NCBI RefSeq assembly: GCF_003234655.2 | Contig: NZ_CP126271.1 | Span: forward strand, 930,001-994,000 | DNA length: 64,000 bases | Direction of reading: 5' to 3' | Origin: Curtobacterium sp. MCLR17_007 | GTDB taxonomy: Bacteria > Actinomycetota > Actinomycetes > Actinomycetales > Microbacteriaceae | Part shown: one piece after another, positions 49,220 through 56,980 of the stretch | Position numbering within the stretch: the stretch's first letter is position 1 | How the letters are laid out: each line of letters starts with the position of its first letter | Program-made: the position numbers and the translations under genes | Notes under the pieces: generated by a model | What the model saw: the letters and a program-made list of their open reading frames with translations, nothing else | What the model was told of the DNA's origin: nothing | The model's database searches: none

Positions 49220-50617
49220 TCAGATCTGTGGAGAACGCCCGGGGCCGTCGGCGTCCGGGTCCTCGATCCCGCCGGACTCGTCCTCGTGCGGTCGCGATCC
49301 CGTCGAGTCGTTCAGCAGGTCCTCGAGCGCCCGGTCGAACTCGTCGTCCGCCGGGGTCTGACCCGGGCTGCGCAGTCGTGCGACGAGCGCGTCGGGTGCG
49401 TCGATGTCGTCGGTGCCCGGGACCAGGTCGAACGCCGCCCACAGGGCATCGCGCTGCTCCGAACCGAGTTCGTCCGTGACGCGCTGCCACATCGCCGCGG
49501 CTTCGCGCAGGCGGCGCGGGCGCAGCTCGAGGCCGACCAGCGTGGCGAAGGCGGACTCGGCCGGACCACCGGCCGCCCGGCGGCGACGCACGGTCTCGGC
49601 GATGGCACCGGACCGCGGTAGCCGTGCCGTGGCGGCAGCGGTGACGGTGTCGACCCAGCCCTCGACGAGCGCGAGCATCGTCTCGAGCCGCGCCAGGGCG
49701 GCGTCCTGCTCCGGGGTGCGGGGCGGGATCAGCGCACCGGAGGCCAGGGCATCGCGGAGCTGCTCCTGATCGGTCGGGTCGATGTCGGCGGCCAGCTCCT
49801 CGACCCGGTCGAAGGGGATGTGGATGCCGCGGGCGTACTCGGTGATCGAGGAGATGATGTGCAGCCGGAGCCAGCGGGCGGACCGGAAGAGCCGGGCGTG
49901 GGCCAGTTCGCGGACGGCCAGGTAGATGCGGACCTCGTCCTCGGGGACGTCGAGTCCCTTGGCGAACTCCGCGACGTTCTGGGGGAGCAGTGCGGCGACC
50001 TGCTCGTCGAGGAGCGGCACCCCGACGTCACCGCCGGACACGACCTCCTTCGACAGCTGTCCGACGACCTGGCCGAGCTGGATCGCGAACAGGGCACCAC
50101 CGACGCCGCGCATCGCCTTGGACACGTCACCGAGCATCGCCTTGAGTTCTTCCGGGGCACGCTGGTCGATCGCCTCGGTCAGGGCGTCCGCGATGCTCGC
50201 GGCGACGGGCTCGGCGATCTGCGCCCAGACCGGAGCCGTCGCCTTCGCCCACTGCTCACGCGTGTACAGGCTCGGGGTCGCGGTCAGCTCGGCCACGGTC
50301 GTGACCTCGTCGAGCCAGAGCGCCGCCACCTGGAACGCCTGGTCGCTCGCCTGGCTGGTCGCCGGGTCAACGCCGTGCGAGCCCTCCTTCGCGATGGCGG
50401 CCGCGCGCTCCGACGTCACCGAGAAGTCGATGCCGTCGCCGCCGTGCTGTGCGGCCTGCTGGAGTTGGCTCATCAGGTTGGCGACGAAGGCCGGGTCGTT
50501 CGGCAGCCCGGCGGCACCCGCGAGCTGGGACGGGTCGATCTGTCCCTCACCCGCGAGGAGCTTGCGGAGCATCTCCTGGAAGTCGTCGTCCGGCCCCGGC
50601 TGCGGTTCATCAGGCAT
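49220..50617 (-). CDS. Zincin-like metalloprotease family protein (DUF2342)
   Basis: 465 aa. Actinobacterial family annotated as zinc-dependent metalloprotease or F420-associated protein (DUF2342/TIGR03624). The key helix reads YLAVRELAHARLFRSARWL: the family ExxHxRLF in place of HExxH, so proteolysis is uncertain. N-terminal part: a Gln/Ala-rich region; C-terminal tail: acidic, disordered (EDESGGIEDPDADGPG). The ATG at 50617 follows a TAGCGT box by 7 bases. It is divergent from the Lon-like PDZ protease gene, an arrangement also seen in mycobacteria (Rv3195/Rv3194c, recollection). Confidence 0.87.
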   Translation of the reverse strand: MPDEPQPGPDDDFQEMLRKLLAGEGQIDPSQLAGAAGLPNDPAFVANLMSQLQQAAQHGGDGIDFSVTSERAAAIAKEGSHGVDPATSQASDQAFQVAALWLDEVTTVAELTATPSLYTREQWAKATAPVWAQIAEPVAASIADALTEAIDQRAPEELKAMLGDVSKAMRGVGGALFAIQLGQVVGQLSKEVVSGGDVGVPLLDEQVAALLPQNVAEFAKGLDVPEDEVRIYLAVRELAHARLFRSARWLRLHIISSITEYARGIHIPFDRVEELAADIDPTDQEQLRDALASGALIPPRTPEQDAALARLETMLALVEGWVDTVTAAATARLPRSGAIAETVRRRRAAGGPAESAFATLVGLELRPRRLREAAAMWQRVTDELGSEQRDALWAAFDLVPGTDDIDAPDALVARLRSPGQTPADDEFDRALEDLLNDSTGSRPHEDESGGIEDPDADGPGRSPQI

Positions 50618-50624
50618 GCCGACT

Positions 50625-50630
50625 ACGCTA
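50625..50630 (-). promoter_or_regulatory. -10 box TAGCGT, leaderless start of zincin-like gene
   Basis: TAGCGT (minus strand) ends 7 bases before the ATG at 50617. Confidence 0.5.
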
Positions 50631-50743
50631 ATCCCCGCTCGTGGGGCCGCACCTGGGACGGCCCCGTGGGAACGCCCATCCGGCTGCGCCGAGGGCGAAC
50701 AGCCGGGCCGCGCGGCCCGCCAGTGCCCTCCGGAAGGACCCCG

Positions 50744-51853
50744 TTGACCCTCTTCGCGCCCGAGCCCCGTCGCCGCTCCCGCTCCCGCACGGTGGGTTGG
50801 GTCCTGGTCGTGGGCGCCGTCGTGCTGGCGATCGTGGCGAGCATCCTGCCGAGCCCCTACGTGATCGAGCTCCCCGGCCCGGTGTTCAACACCATCGGCA
50901 CGCAGCAGCAGGGCACCGGCAAGGACGCGAAGCAGGTCGAGCTCATCGAGGTGCGGGGCCGCGAGACCTACCCGACCTCGGGTGCGCTGGACATGCTCAC
51001 CGTGAGCGTCGAGGGCACCGCGACGCAGCGGCCGGCCTGGACGAGCGTCATCCGGGCGCTGTTCACGAAGTCCCAGGCGGTCGTCCCCGCCTCGGTGATC
51101 TACCCACCCGGCACGACGACCGAGCAGGTGAACGAGCAGGACGCCGCCGACATGACGAACTCGCAGCAGTCCGCCGTCGCCGCCGCGATGATCCAGCAGG
51201 GCATCGCGGTCCCGACCGAGCTCGAGGTCGGCACGGTGGGCGAGGGCACCGCCGCCCAGGGCACGATCCGCAAGGGCGACGTCATCACGGCGTTCGACGG
51301 CACCGCCCTCACCACGGACGCCGACGCCACGACGCTGCGCGACCTGGTCGCGAAGCACGGCACCTCGTCGCCCGCCACGGTGACGGTCACCCGCGACGGT
51401 GCGTCCCGCGACGTGCAGGTCACGCCGCGCGAGCAGAGCGGCACCGCGCTGCTGGGCGTCGGCGTCGTCGTGCGGTACGACTTCCCGTTCGACGTCAAGA
51501 TCCAGCTGCAGGACGTCGGCGGTCCCTCGGCGGGCATGATGTTCGCGCTCGGGATCATCGACGAGATCACGCCCGGCAAGCTCAACGGCGGCAAGCACGT
51601 CGCGGGTACCGGCACCATCACCGCCGACGGTCAGGTCGGTCCGATCGGCGGCATCCGGCAGAAGCTCTACGGGGCGGCGGACGCGGGCGCGACGGTCTTC
51701 CTGGCGCCCGCGTCGAACTGCAACGAGGTGGTCGGCCACGTCCCCGCGGGCCTCGACGTCTACGCGGTGAAGACCCTCGACCAGGCGGTCACCGACCTGC
51801 AGACCATCGCCAGCGGGAAGAGCACCGCCGGTCTGGCGACCTGCGGTTCCTGA
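50744..51853 (+). CDS. Lon-like PDZ serine protease (YlbL family)
   Basis: 369 aa. One N-terminal membrane helix (about 17-34), an extracytoplasmic domain, a PDZ domain (about 155-228) and a Lon-type S16 protease domain. The catalytic dyad is Ser262 in DVGGPSAGMMFAL and Lys307 in GGIRQKLYGA. The family (YlbL) is thought to cleave membrane or exported proteins. I chose a TTG start at 50744, with GGAAGGA 5 bases upstream; no other start fits the family N-terminus. Divergent from the zincin-like gene; the UPF0182 gene follows 196 bases later. Confidence 0.88.
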   Translation: MTLFAPEPRRRSRSRTVGWVLVVGAVVLAIVASILPSPYVIELPGPVFNTIGTQQQGTGKDAKQVELIEVRGRETYPTSGALDMLTVSVEGTATQRPAWTSVIRALFTKSQAVVPASVIYPPGTTTEQVNEQDAADMTNSQQSAVAAAMIQQGIAVPTELEVGTVGEGTAAQGTIRKGDVITAFDGTALTTDADATTLRDLVAKHGTSSPATVTVTRDGASRDVQVTPREQSGTALLGVGVVVRYDFPFDVKIQLQDVGGPSAGMMFALGIIDEITPGKLNGGKHVAGTGTITADGQVGPIGGIRQKLYGAADAGATVFLAPASNCNEVVGHVPAGLDVYAVKTLDQAVTDLQTIASGKSTAGLATCGS

Positions 51854-52049
51854 CCACCGGCTGCGGAACCCGACACATGCGCGACGCTCGTCGCGTGGCG
51901 GAGTCCGCCGGGCCTCCAGTCCGGACAGGAGGACCGGGGGACTTCCTGAGGTCGGGTACAGGTTCGCGGTCGGTGACGTCCCATAGGATCGTGGGACTGA
52001 CGGCCCGGTGCGCCGGGCCGGCCGGTCCGACACGTCTGGAGCACATCAC
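51854..52049 (+). promoter_or_regulatory. Intergenic leader of the UPF0182 gene
   Basis: It holds a TAGGAT -10 candidate (51984-51989) and a leader hairpin GGCCCGG/CCGGGCC (52002-52008 and 52013-52019). Earlier, a GGGCCTCC core (51910-51917) of the dispersed terminator-type repeat lies downstream of the Lon-like gene. A ribosome-binding site CTGGAG precedes the GTG at 52050. Confidence 0.5.
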
Positions 52050-55000
52050 GTGACGACACCCTCGTCCACCTCGTCCACCGCGGGACGGCGTTCGCCGCGT
52101 GTCCCCATCGTGGTCACGATCATCGTGCTCGCCGCACTGGTGATCGCCTTCTTCATCTTCGCCAGCCTGTACACCGACTACGCGTGGTTCGCGCAGCTGG
52201 GGTTCCAGCAGGTCCTCACCACCCGGTGGCTGGCGGGTTCGGCGATGTTCCTCGCCGGGTTCCTCGGCATGGCGATCCCCGTCTACGTCAGCATCCTGCT
52301 GGCGTTCCGGCTCCGCCCCGTCTACGCGAAGCTCGGCTCGCAGCTCGACCGCTACCAGCAGGTCATCGAGCCGCTCCGCCGCGTCGTGATGATCGGCATC
52401 CCGGTGGTGCTCGGCATCTTCGCCGGGCTGGCGACGGCTCCGCGGTGGAGCATGGTCCTCGAGTACTTCAACCGGACGCCTTTCGGCAAGACGGACCCGC
52501 AGTTCGGGCTCGACATCAGCTTCTACGTCTTCGAGCTGCCGTTCTGGCGCTCGGTCGTGGCGTACGCGTCTGCCGTCGTGCTCATCGCCGGCCTCGCCGC
52601 CGTCGCCGCCAGCTACCTGTACGGCGCCATGCGCTTCGGTGGTCGCGAGGTCCGCATCTCCCGCGCCGCGCGCGTCCAGCTCTCCGTGACCGCGGCGGTC
52701 TACATCGCCCTCCAGGCGGTCAGCCTGTGGCTCGACCAGTACGCGGCGCTCACCAAGAGCAACTCGCTCATCACCGGTGCGCAGTACACCGAGGTGAACG
52801 CCACGATCCCCGGTCGCGAGATCATGGCGGGCATCGCGGCGATCGTCGCGCTCCTGTTCATCGTGACGGCGGTCATCGGGCGCTGGCGCATCTCCATCGT
52901 CGGCACCGGGCTGCTGCTCGTGTCGGCCATCGTCATCGGCGGCATCTACCCGTGGATCGTCCAGCGTCTGCAGGTCGCTCCGTCCGAGCGCTCGTTCGAG
53001 TCGGCGTACATCCAGCGCAACATCGACGCGACGCGTGACGCCTACGACGTGTCGGGGGTCAAGGAGTCGGACTACGACGCCACCACCGAGACCGCCACCG
53101 GTGCCCTCGCCGAGGACGCCCAGACCACGACGAACATCCGGCTGATCGACCCGAAGATCGTCTCCGACACGTTCAGCCAGCTGCAGCAGTCGCGGCAGTA
53201 CTACCAGTTCCCGGACGAGCTCGACGTCGACCGCTACGACATCAAGGGCCAGACCGAGGACACGGTGATCGCGGTCCGCGACATCGACCTCGACGGGCTC
53301 AGCAGCGCCGCCAACACGCAGTACAACCGAACGTTCGTGTACACGCACGGCTTCGGTGTCACCGCGGCGTACGGCAACCAGCGCGCGAGCGACGGCAAGC
53401 CCGTGTTCCTCGAGTCAGGGATCCCGACCACCGGGGCCCTCGGCGACTACCAGCAGCGGGTGTACTTCGGCGAGACCTCGCCGCCGTACTCGATCGTCGG
53501 TGCGCCCAAGGGCACGAAGAACGTCGAGCTCGACTACCCGTCCGGCTCCGACGACTCGAACGACGCCAACGGCGGCAACGCGACGACGACCTACCAGGGC
53601 AACGGCGGGCCGAGCATCGGCAACTTCTTCAACCGTCTGGTCTACGCGGCGAAGTTCCAGTCCGAGCAGATCCTGCTGTCGAACGCGGTCAACCCGGACT
53701 CGCAGATCCTCTACGACCGCGACCCGATCACCCGTGTGCAGAAGGTCGCGCCCTACCTGACCCTGGACAGCGACGCCTACCCGGCGATCGTCGACCACCG
53801 TCTGCAGTGGATCGTCGACGGGTACACGACCAGCGACGCCTACCCGTACTCGCAGAGCCAGAGCCTGTCGGACAGCATCAACGGCACCGAGACCTCGAGC
53901 TTCCGCACCGACCAGGTGAACTACATCCGGAACTCGGTGAAGGCCACGGTCGACGCCTACACGGGCAAGGTGACGCTCTACAGCTGGGACACCAAGGACC
54001 CGGTGCTCAAGACGTGGCAGAAGATCTTCCCGACGGCCACCAAGCCGGTGTCGCAGATGAGCGCCGAGCTCCTCGACCACGTCCGCTACCCCACCGACCT
54101 GTTCAAGGTGCAGCGCTCGATCCTGGGCACGTACCACGTCACGAACGCGAACTCGTTCTACTCGGGTGACGATGCGTGGACGACTCCGTCCGACCCGACG
54201 GCCACGTCCAACGGCAGCGACACCACGAACACCACCACGACCACGACGACGAACGCCCTGGGCACCCAGACGACGGCGGCACGGGCCGACCAACAGGACC
54301 CGTACTACCTGACCATGAAGGTGCCGGGGCAGGGGACCGCCTACACGCTCTACACGACCTACATCCCACAGCAGACGGGGTCGAACGCGCGGAACGTGCT
54401 GACCGGGTACCTCGCGGTCGACTCGGACGCGGGCGGATCCGGCAAGGGCAAACGTGCCTCCGGGTACGGCAAGCTCACACTGCTGACCATCCCCAAGACG
54501 GACAACATCCCCGGTCCGCTCCAGGTGCAGAACCTGTTCAACTCGGACACCACGGTGTCGCAGGAGCTGAACATCCTGAAGCGTGGGAACAGCACGGTCA
54601 AGCAGGGCAACCTGCTGACGCTGCCGGTCGGCGGTGGCTTCCTCTACGTGCAGCCGGTCTACGTCCAGTCCACCTCGAGCGGCTCGTACCCGCTGCTGCA
54701 GAAGGTCCTGGTGGCGTTCGGGGACAAGATCGCGTTCGAGGACACCCTCGACGAGGCGCTCAACCAGCTCTTCGGAGGCGACTCCGGTGCGGCCGCGGGT
54801 GACCAGGGCGCATCGAACGGGTCCTCGGACTCGGGTTCGGGCACCGGGTCGGACTCGTCGGGTGGTTCGTCGGACTCCGGTTCGGCGGGCTCGGGTTCCG
54901 GGTCGACCGGTTCTGGCTCGACGGGCTCCGGCTCGAGCGCCCAGAGCCCGGAGCTCCGTCAGGCCCTGGCCGATGCGAGTGCGGCGCTGCAGGACCGCCA

Positions 55001-55112
55001 GCAGGCCTACGCCGACAACGACCTGGTCGCTGCGGCCGAGGCGGACAAGCGTCTGCAGGCGGCGATCCAGGCTGCCGTCTCGGCCGAGGGCGACTCCGGG
55101 TCGGGCAACTGA
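52050..55112 (+). CDS. UPF0182 family large membrane protein
   Basis: 1020 aa. Seven membrane helices fill the first ~310 residues (SLYTDYAWFAQLGFQQVL after helix 1 is a hallmark), followed by a very large extracytoplasmic domain (about 320-900). The tail (900-1000) is Ser/Gly/Asp-rich with a final alpha helix (QALADASAALQDRQQAYADNDLVAAAEADKRLQ). The family is conserved in actinobacteria and cyanobacteria, function unknown. An open frame allows an ATG at 52008, but the GTG at 52050 has CTGGAG upstream and gives the usual N-terminus. The tRNA gene follows 61 bases after the stop. Confidence 0.9.
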   Translation: MTTPSSTSSTAGRRSPRVPIVVTIIVLAALVIAFFIFASLYTDYAWFAQLGFQQVLTTRWLAGSAMFLAGFLGMAIPVYVSILLAFRLRPVYAKLGSQLDRYQQVIEPLRRVVMIGIPVVLGIFAGLATAPRWSMVLEYFNRTPFGKTDPQFGLDISFYVFELPFWRSVVAYASAVVLIAGLAAVAASYLYGAMRFGGREVRISRAARVQLSVTAAVYIALQAVSLWLDQYAALTKSNSLITGAQYTEVNATIPGREIMAGIAAIVALLFIVTAVIGRWRISIVGTGLLLVSAIVIGGIYPWIVQRLQVAPSERSFESAYIQRNIDATRDAYDVSGVKESDYDATTETATGALAEDAQTTTNIRLIDPKIVSDTFSQLQQSRQYYQFPDELDVDRYDIKGQTEDTVIAVRDIDLDGLSSAANTQYNRTFVYTHGFGVTAAYGNQRASDGKPVFLESGIPTTGALGDYQQRVYFGETSPPYSIVGAPKGTKNVELDYPSGSDDSNDANGGNATTTYQGNGGPSIGNFFNRLVYAAKFQSEQILLSNAVNPDSQILYDRDPITRVQKVAPYLTLDSDAYPAIVDHRLQWIVDGYTTSDAYPYSQSQSLSDSINGTETSSFRTDQVNYIRNSVKATVDAYTGKVTLYSWDTKDPVLKTWQKIFPTATKPVSQMSAELLDHVRYPTDLFKVQRSILGTYHVTNANSFYSGDDAWTTPSDPTATSNGSDTTNTTTTTTTNALGTQTTAARADQQDPYYLTMKVPGQGTAYTLYTTYIPQQTGSNARNVLTGYLAVDSDAGGSGKGKRASGYGKLTLLTIPKTDNIPGPLQVQNLFNSDTTVSQELNILKRGNSTVKQGNLLTLPVGGGFLYVQPVYVQSTSSGSYPLLQKVLVAFGDKIAFEDTLDEALNQLFGGDSGAAAGDQGASNGSSDSGSGTGSDSSGGSSDSGSAGSGSGSTGSGSTGSGSSAQSPELRQALADASAALQDRQQAYADNDLVAAAEADKRLQAAIQAAVSAEGDSGSGN

Positions 55113-55133
55113 CACGCGGGCGGGGTGCTCGAT

Positions 55134-55162
55134 TTGGCACCCCGCCCGACCCCGTGTAGGCT
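55134..55162 (+). promoter_or_regulatory. Promoter of the initiator tRNA gene
   Basis: TTGGCA (55134-55139), a 17-base spacer and TAGGCT (55157-55162), the best -35/-10 pair in the window. Transcription should start 5-6 bases before the mature tRNA. Confidence 0.75.
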
Positions 55163-55173
55163 TACATACGTGC

Positions 55174-55250
55174 CGCGGGGTGGAGCAGTTCGGTAGCTCG
55201 CTGGGCTCATAACCCAGAGGTCGTAGGTTCAAATCCTGCCCCCGCAACCA
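55174..55250 (+). tRNA. tRNA-fMet (CAT), initiator
   Basis: 77 bases, encoded CCA end included. The acceptor stem pairs CGCGGGG with CCCCGCA, leaving the C1-A72 mismatch that marks initiator tRNA. The anticodon stem is CTGGG/CCCAG around CTCATAA with anticodon CAT. The T arm GTAGG-TTCAAAT-CCTGC is standard. A promoter lies directly upstream and a strong hairpin 9 bases downstream. Confidence 0.97.
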
Positions 55251-55259
55251 ACGCGTCAC

Positions 55260-55293
55260 AAGAAGCCCCGGTCCATCAGGACCGGGGCTTCTT
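55260..55293 (+). terminator. Terminator after the initiator tRNA
   Basis: Perfect 15-base arms (55260-55274 and 55279-55293), loop ATCA, built on AAGAAGCCCCGGTCC; the 3' arm ends in CTTCTT. Confidence 0.85.
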
Positions 55294-55296
55294 CGT

Positions 55297-55345
55297 GTGC
55301 CCAGTGCCCAGTGCCTAGTGCCCGATGCCCAGTGCCTCGTGCCCG
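55297..55345. repeat. 7-base tandem repeat, seven copies
   Basis: GTGCCCA repeated seven times with single-base variants (GTGCCTA, GTGCCCG, ATGCCCA, GTGCCTC, GTGCCCG). Likely prone to slippage and copy-number change. Confidence 0.85.
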
Positions 55346-55600
55346 GCTTCCGACTGCCTGGTGTCGGAAGCTCCGTTCGAGGTGTCGTCTCCCCGGTTGG
55401 TACCGCTCGTGCACCGGGCTTCAGTCTGCCGGCACCCCCCCCCCGTGACACGGAAATCCACATCGCGAACCGGGGCCGTCGCGCACATGTTCGCGAACGG
55501 GCGGATCCTCCCGGTTCCGTGAACGGCAGCCCGACGTTCCTGCCCGTTCGGCGAAGCGTGTTCGTGCGTGTGAGCCAGCGCCCTGAGGTGATCCCTCCGA

Positions 55601-56045
55601 CGCCGAGCGGGCGGAGTACCCGGGTGCCGCCGGTGCGGCGCGCGCGTTCCCGCCCGCTCGACATGCACCAGGCCGAACGGATGGACGTTCCCAACCGTCC
55701 CTGCGCGAGCGGGTGGAATCCCCCGGGTCAGGCGTGGAGGGACCCGGCGCTTCCGCCCGTTCGGCGCGGGTGAGTGGCAGCGGGGCCTGCGGGATGCGCG
55801 AGCGGGCGGAGTCCCCGGGTGGTTGGTGGGGGGACCCGGCGCTTCCGCCCGTTCGGCGCGGGTGCGTGGGAGCGGGGTCCGGGGGATGCGCGAGCGGGCG
55901 GAGTCCCCGGGTCAGGCGTGGAGGGACCCGGCGCTTCCGCCCGTTCGGCGCGCGTGCGTGCGTGCGAGCGGGGTCTGCGGGATGCGCGAGCGGGTGGAAT
56001 CCCGGGGTGGTTCGAGGAGGAACCCGGCGCTTCCGCCCGCTCGCG
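55601..56045. repeat. Imperfect tandem repeat, period about 93 bases, five copies
   Basis: Head sequence GCGCGAGCGGGYGGAR starts at 55703, 55796, 55888 and 55984 (spacings 93, 92, 96); a degenerate copy begins at 55601. Each unit ends near CTTCCGCCCGTTCGGCGC, roughly the reverse complement of the head, so every unit can fold into a hairpin. Periods are too long and units too degenerate for CRISPR. Confidence 0.75.
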
Positions 56046-56125
56046 GAGGGAGGAGTGGGCGAGCGGACGGGCGGGCGAGCGGGCGAGTGGGTGCGCGGGC
56101 GGGGCGACACCGCAGTGCACGTCGG

Positions 56126-56131
56126 TAGGGT
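56126..56131 (+). promoter_or_regulatory. -10 box TAGGGT, leaderless start of nitrilase gene
   Basis: TAGGGT ends 6 bases before the ATG at 56138. Confidence 0.5.
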
Positions 56132-56137
56132 CGGGAC

Positions 56138-56980
56138 ATGACGACCCTCACGATCGCGGCCGCGCAGTTCGCACCCGTGGACGACACGGAGGCCAACCTC
56201 GCGACCGTGACGACCGCCGCTCGGGATGCGGCCGCACGCGGCGCGGACCTGCTCGTCACGCCCGAGTACACGTCGTACTTCACCGCCGACATCGACGACG
56301 ACTTCGTCGCGGCAGCGCAGCCGCTCGACGGGCCGTTCGTCTCCGGGCTCCGTGAGGTCGCACGCGAGACCGGCATTGCGCTCGTGGTCGGCGTGGCCGA
56401 GGTCTCGGACCGCCCGGACCGGTTCCGGAACACCCTCGTCGCAGTCGACGCCGCGGGCGAGGTGCGCTGCGTCTACCGCAAGGTGCACCTGTACGACGCG
56501 TTCGGCTCGCGGGAGTCCGACCGCATCGAACCGGGGGGAGCGGAGCAGCTCCCCGTGTTCGACGTCGACGGCGTCCGGATCGGGTTGGAGACCTGCTACG
56601 ACCTGCGGTTCCCGGAGGTCACGCGCCGACTGGCTGCGCCCGAGACCGGCGCAGCCGACCTCGTGCTCGTGCCGGCTGAGTGGGTCCGTGGTCCGGGCAA
56701 GGAGCACCACTGGCACACGCTGCTGACGGCCCGCGCGATCGAGAACACGATCTGGGTGCTCGGAGTCGGTCAGGCGCCGCCGGTGGGCATCGGCGGGTCG
56801 GTGCTGCTGGACCCGTCCGGGGTCGCGACGACCGCGCTCGGGGCCGCACCGGGCCTCCTGGTCGGCTCGGTCGACACCGGGGTGACGGACAGTGTTCGGC
56901 GGGTCAACCCGTCGTTGTCGCTCCGTCGGTACGACGTGACGACGCGCTGGGACCGGACGCGCTGGGACCGGACGCGCTGA
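56138..56980 (+). CDS. Carbon-nitrogen hydrolase (nitrilase superfamily)
   Basis: 280 aa. The catalytic triad is visible: Glu43 in LLVTPEYTS, Lys115 in YRKVHLYD and Cys153 in GLETCYDLRFPE. It resembles the Nit/omega-amidase branch, which hydrolyses amides such as deaminated glutathione or alpha-ketoglutaramate; the substrate is not certain. The ATG at 56138 follows a TAGGGT box by 6 bases. The C-terminus ends in TRWDRTRWDRTR, encoded by a 15-base tandem repeat that also encodes the end of the convergent aminotransferase (77-base overlap). Confidence 0.9.
   Translation: MTTLTIAAAQFAPVDDTEANLATVTTAARDAAARGADLLVTPEYTSYFTADIDDDFVAAAQPLDGPFVSGLREVARETGIALVVGVAEVSDRPDRFRNTLVAVDAAGEVRCVYRKVHLYDAFGSRESDRIEPGGAEQLPVFDVDGVRIGLETCYDLRFPEVTRRLAAPETGAADLVLVPAEWVRGPGKEHHWHTLLTARAIENTIWVLGVGQAPPVGIGGSVLLDPSGVATTALGAAPGLLVGSVDTGVTDSVRRVNPSLSLRRYDVTTRWDRTRWDRTR

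Larger units (their letters stand above)
55294..56125. other. Noncoding region of about 0.83 kb rich in repeats
   Basis: The gap between the tRNA terminator and the nitrilase gene has no supportable gene. Open frames across it are Arg/Pro/Gly-rich artefacts of high G+C. It contains a 7-base tandem repeat (55297-55345), a run of ten C (55435-55444) and imperfect repeats of 92-102 bases (55601-56045), each with head and tail sequences that could pair. Confidence 0.7.

Noticed and set aside
55601..56045. CRISPR-like array
   Set aside because: Units of 92-102 bases repeat as a whole, without short conserved repeats separated by unique spacers, and no cas gene is present.
55421..56137. Minus-strand open frame continuing through the repeat region into the nitrilase antisense strand
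   Set aside because: The translation is Arg/Pro/Ala-rich, follows the DNA repeats and has no family similarity; no start with a ribosome-binding site or -10 pattern.
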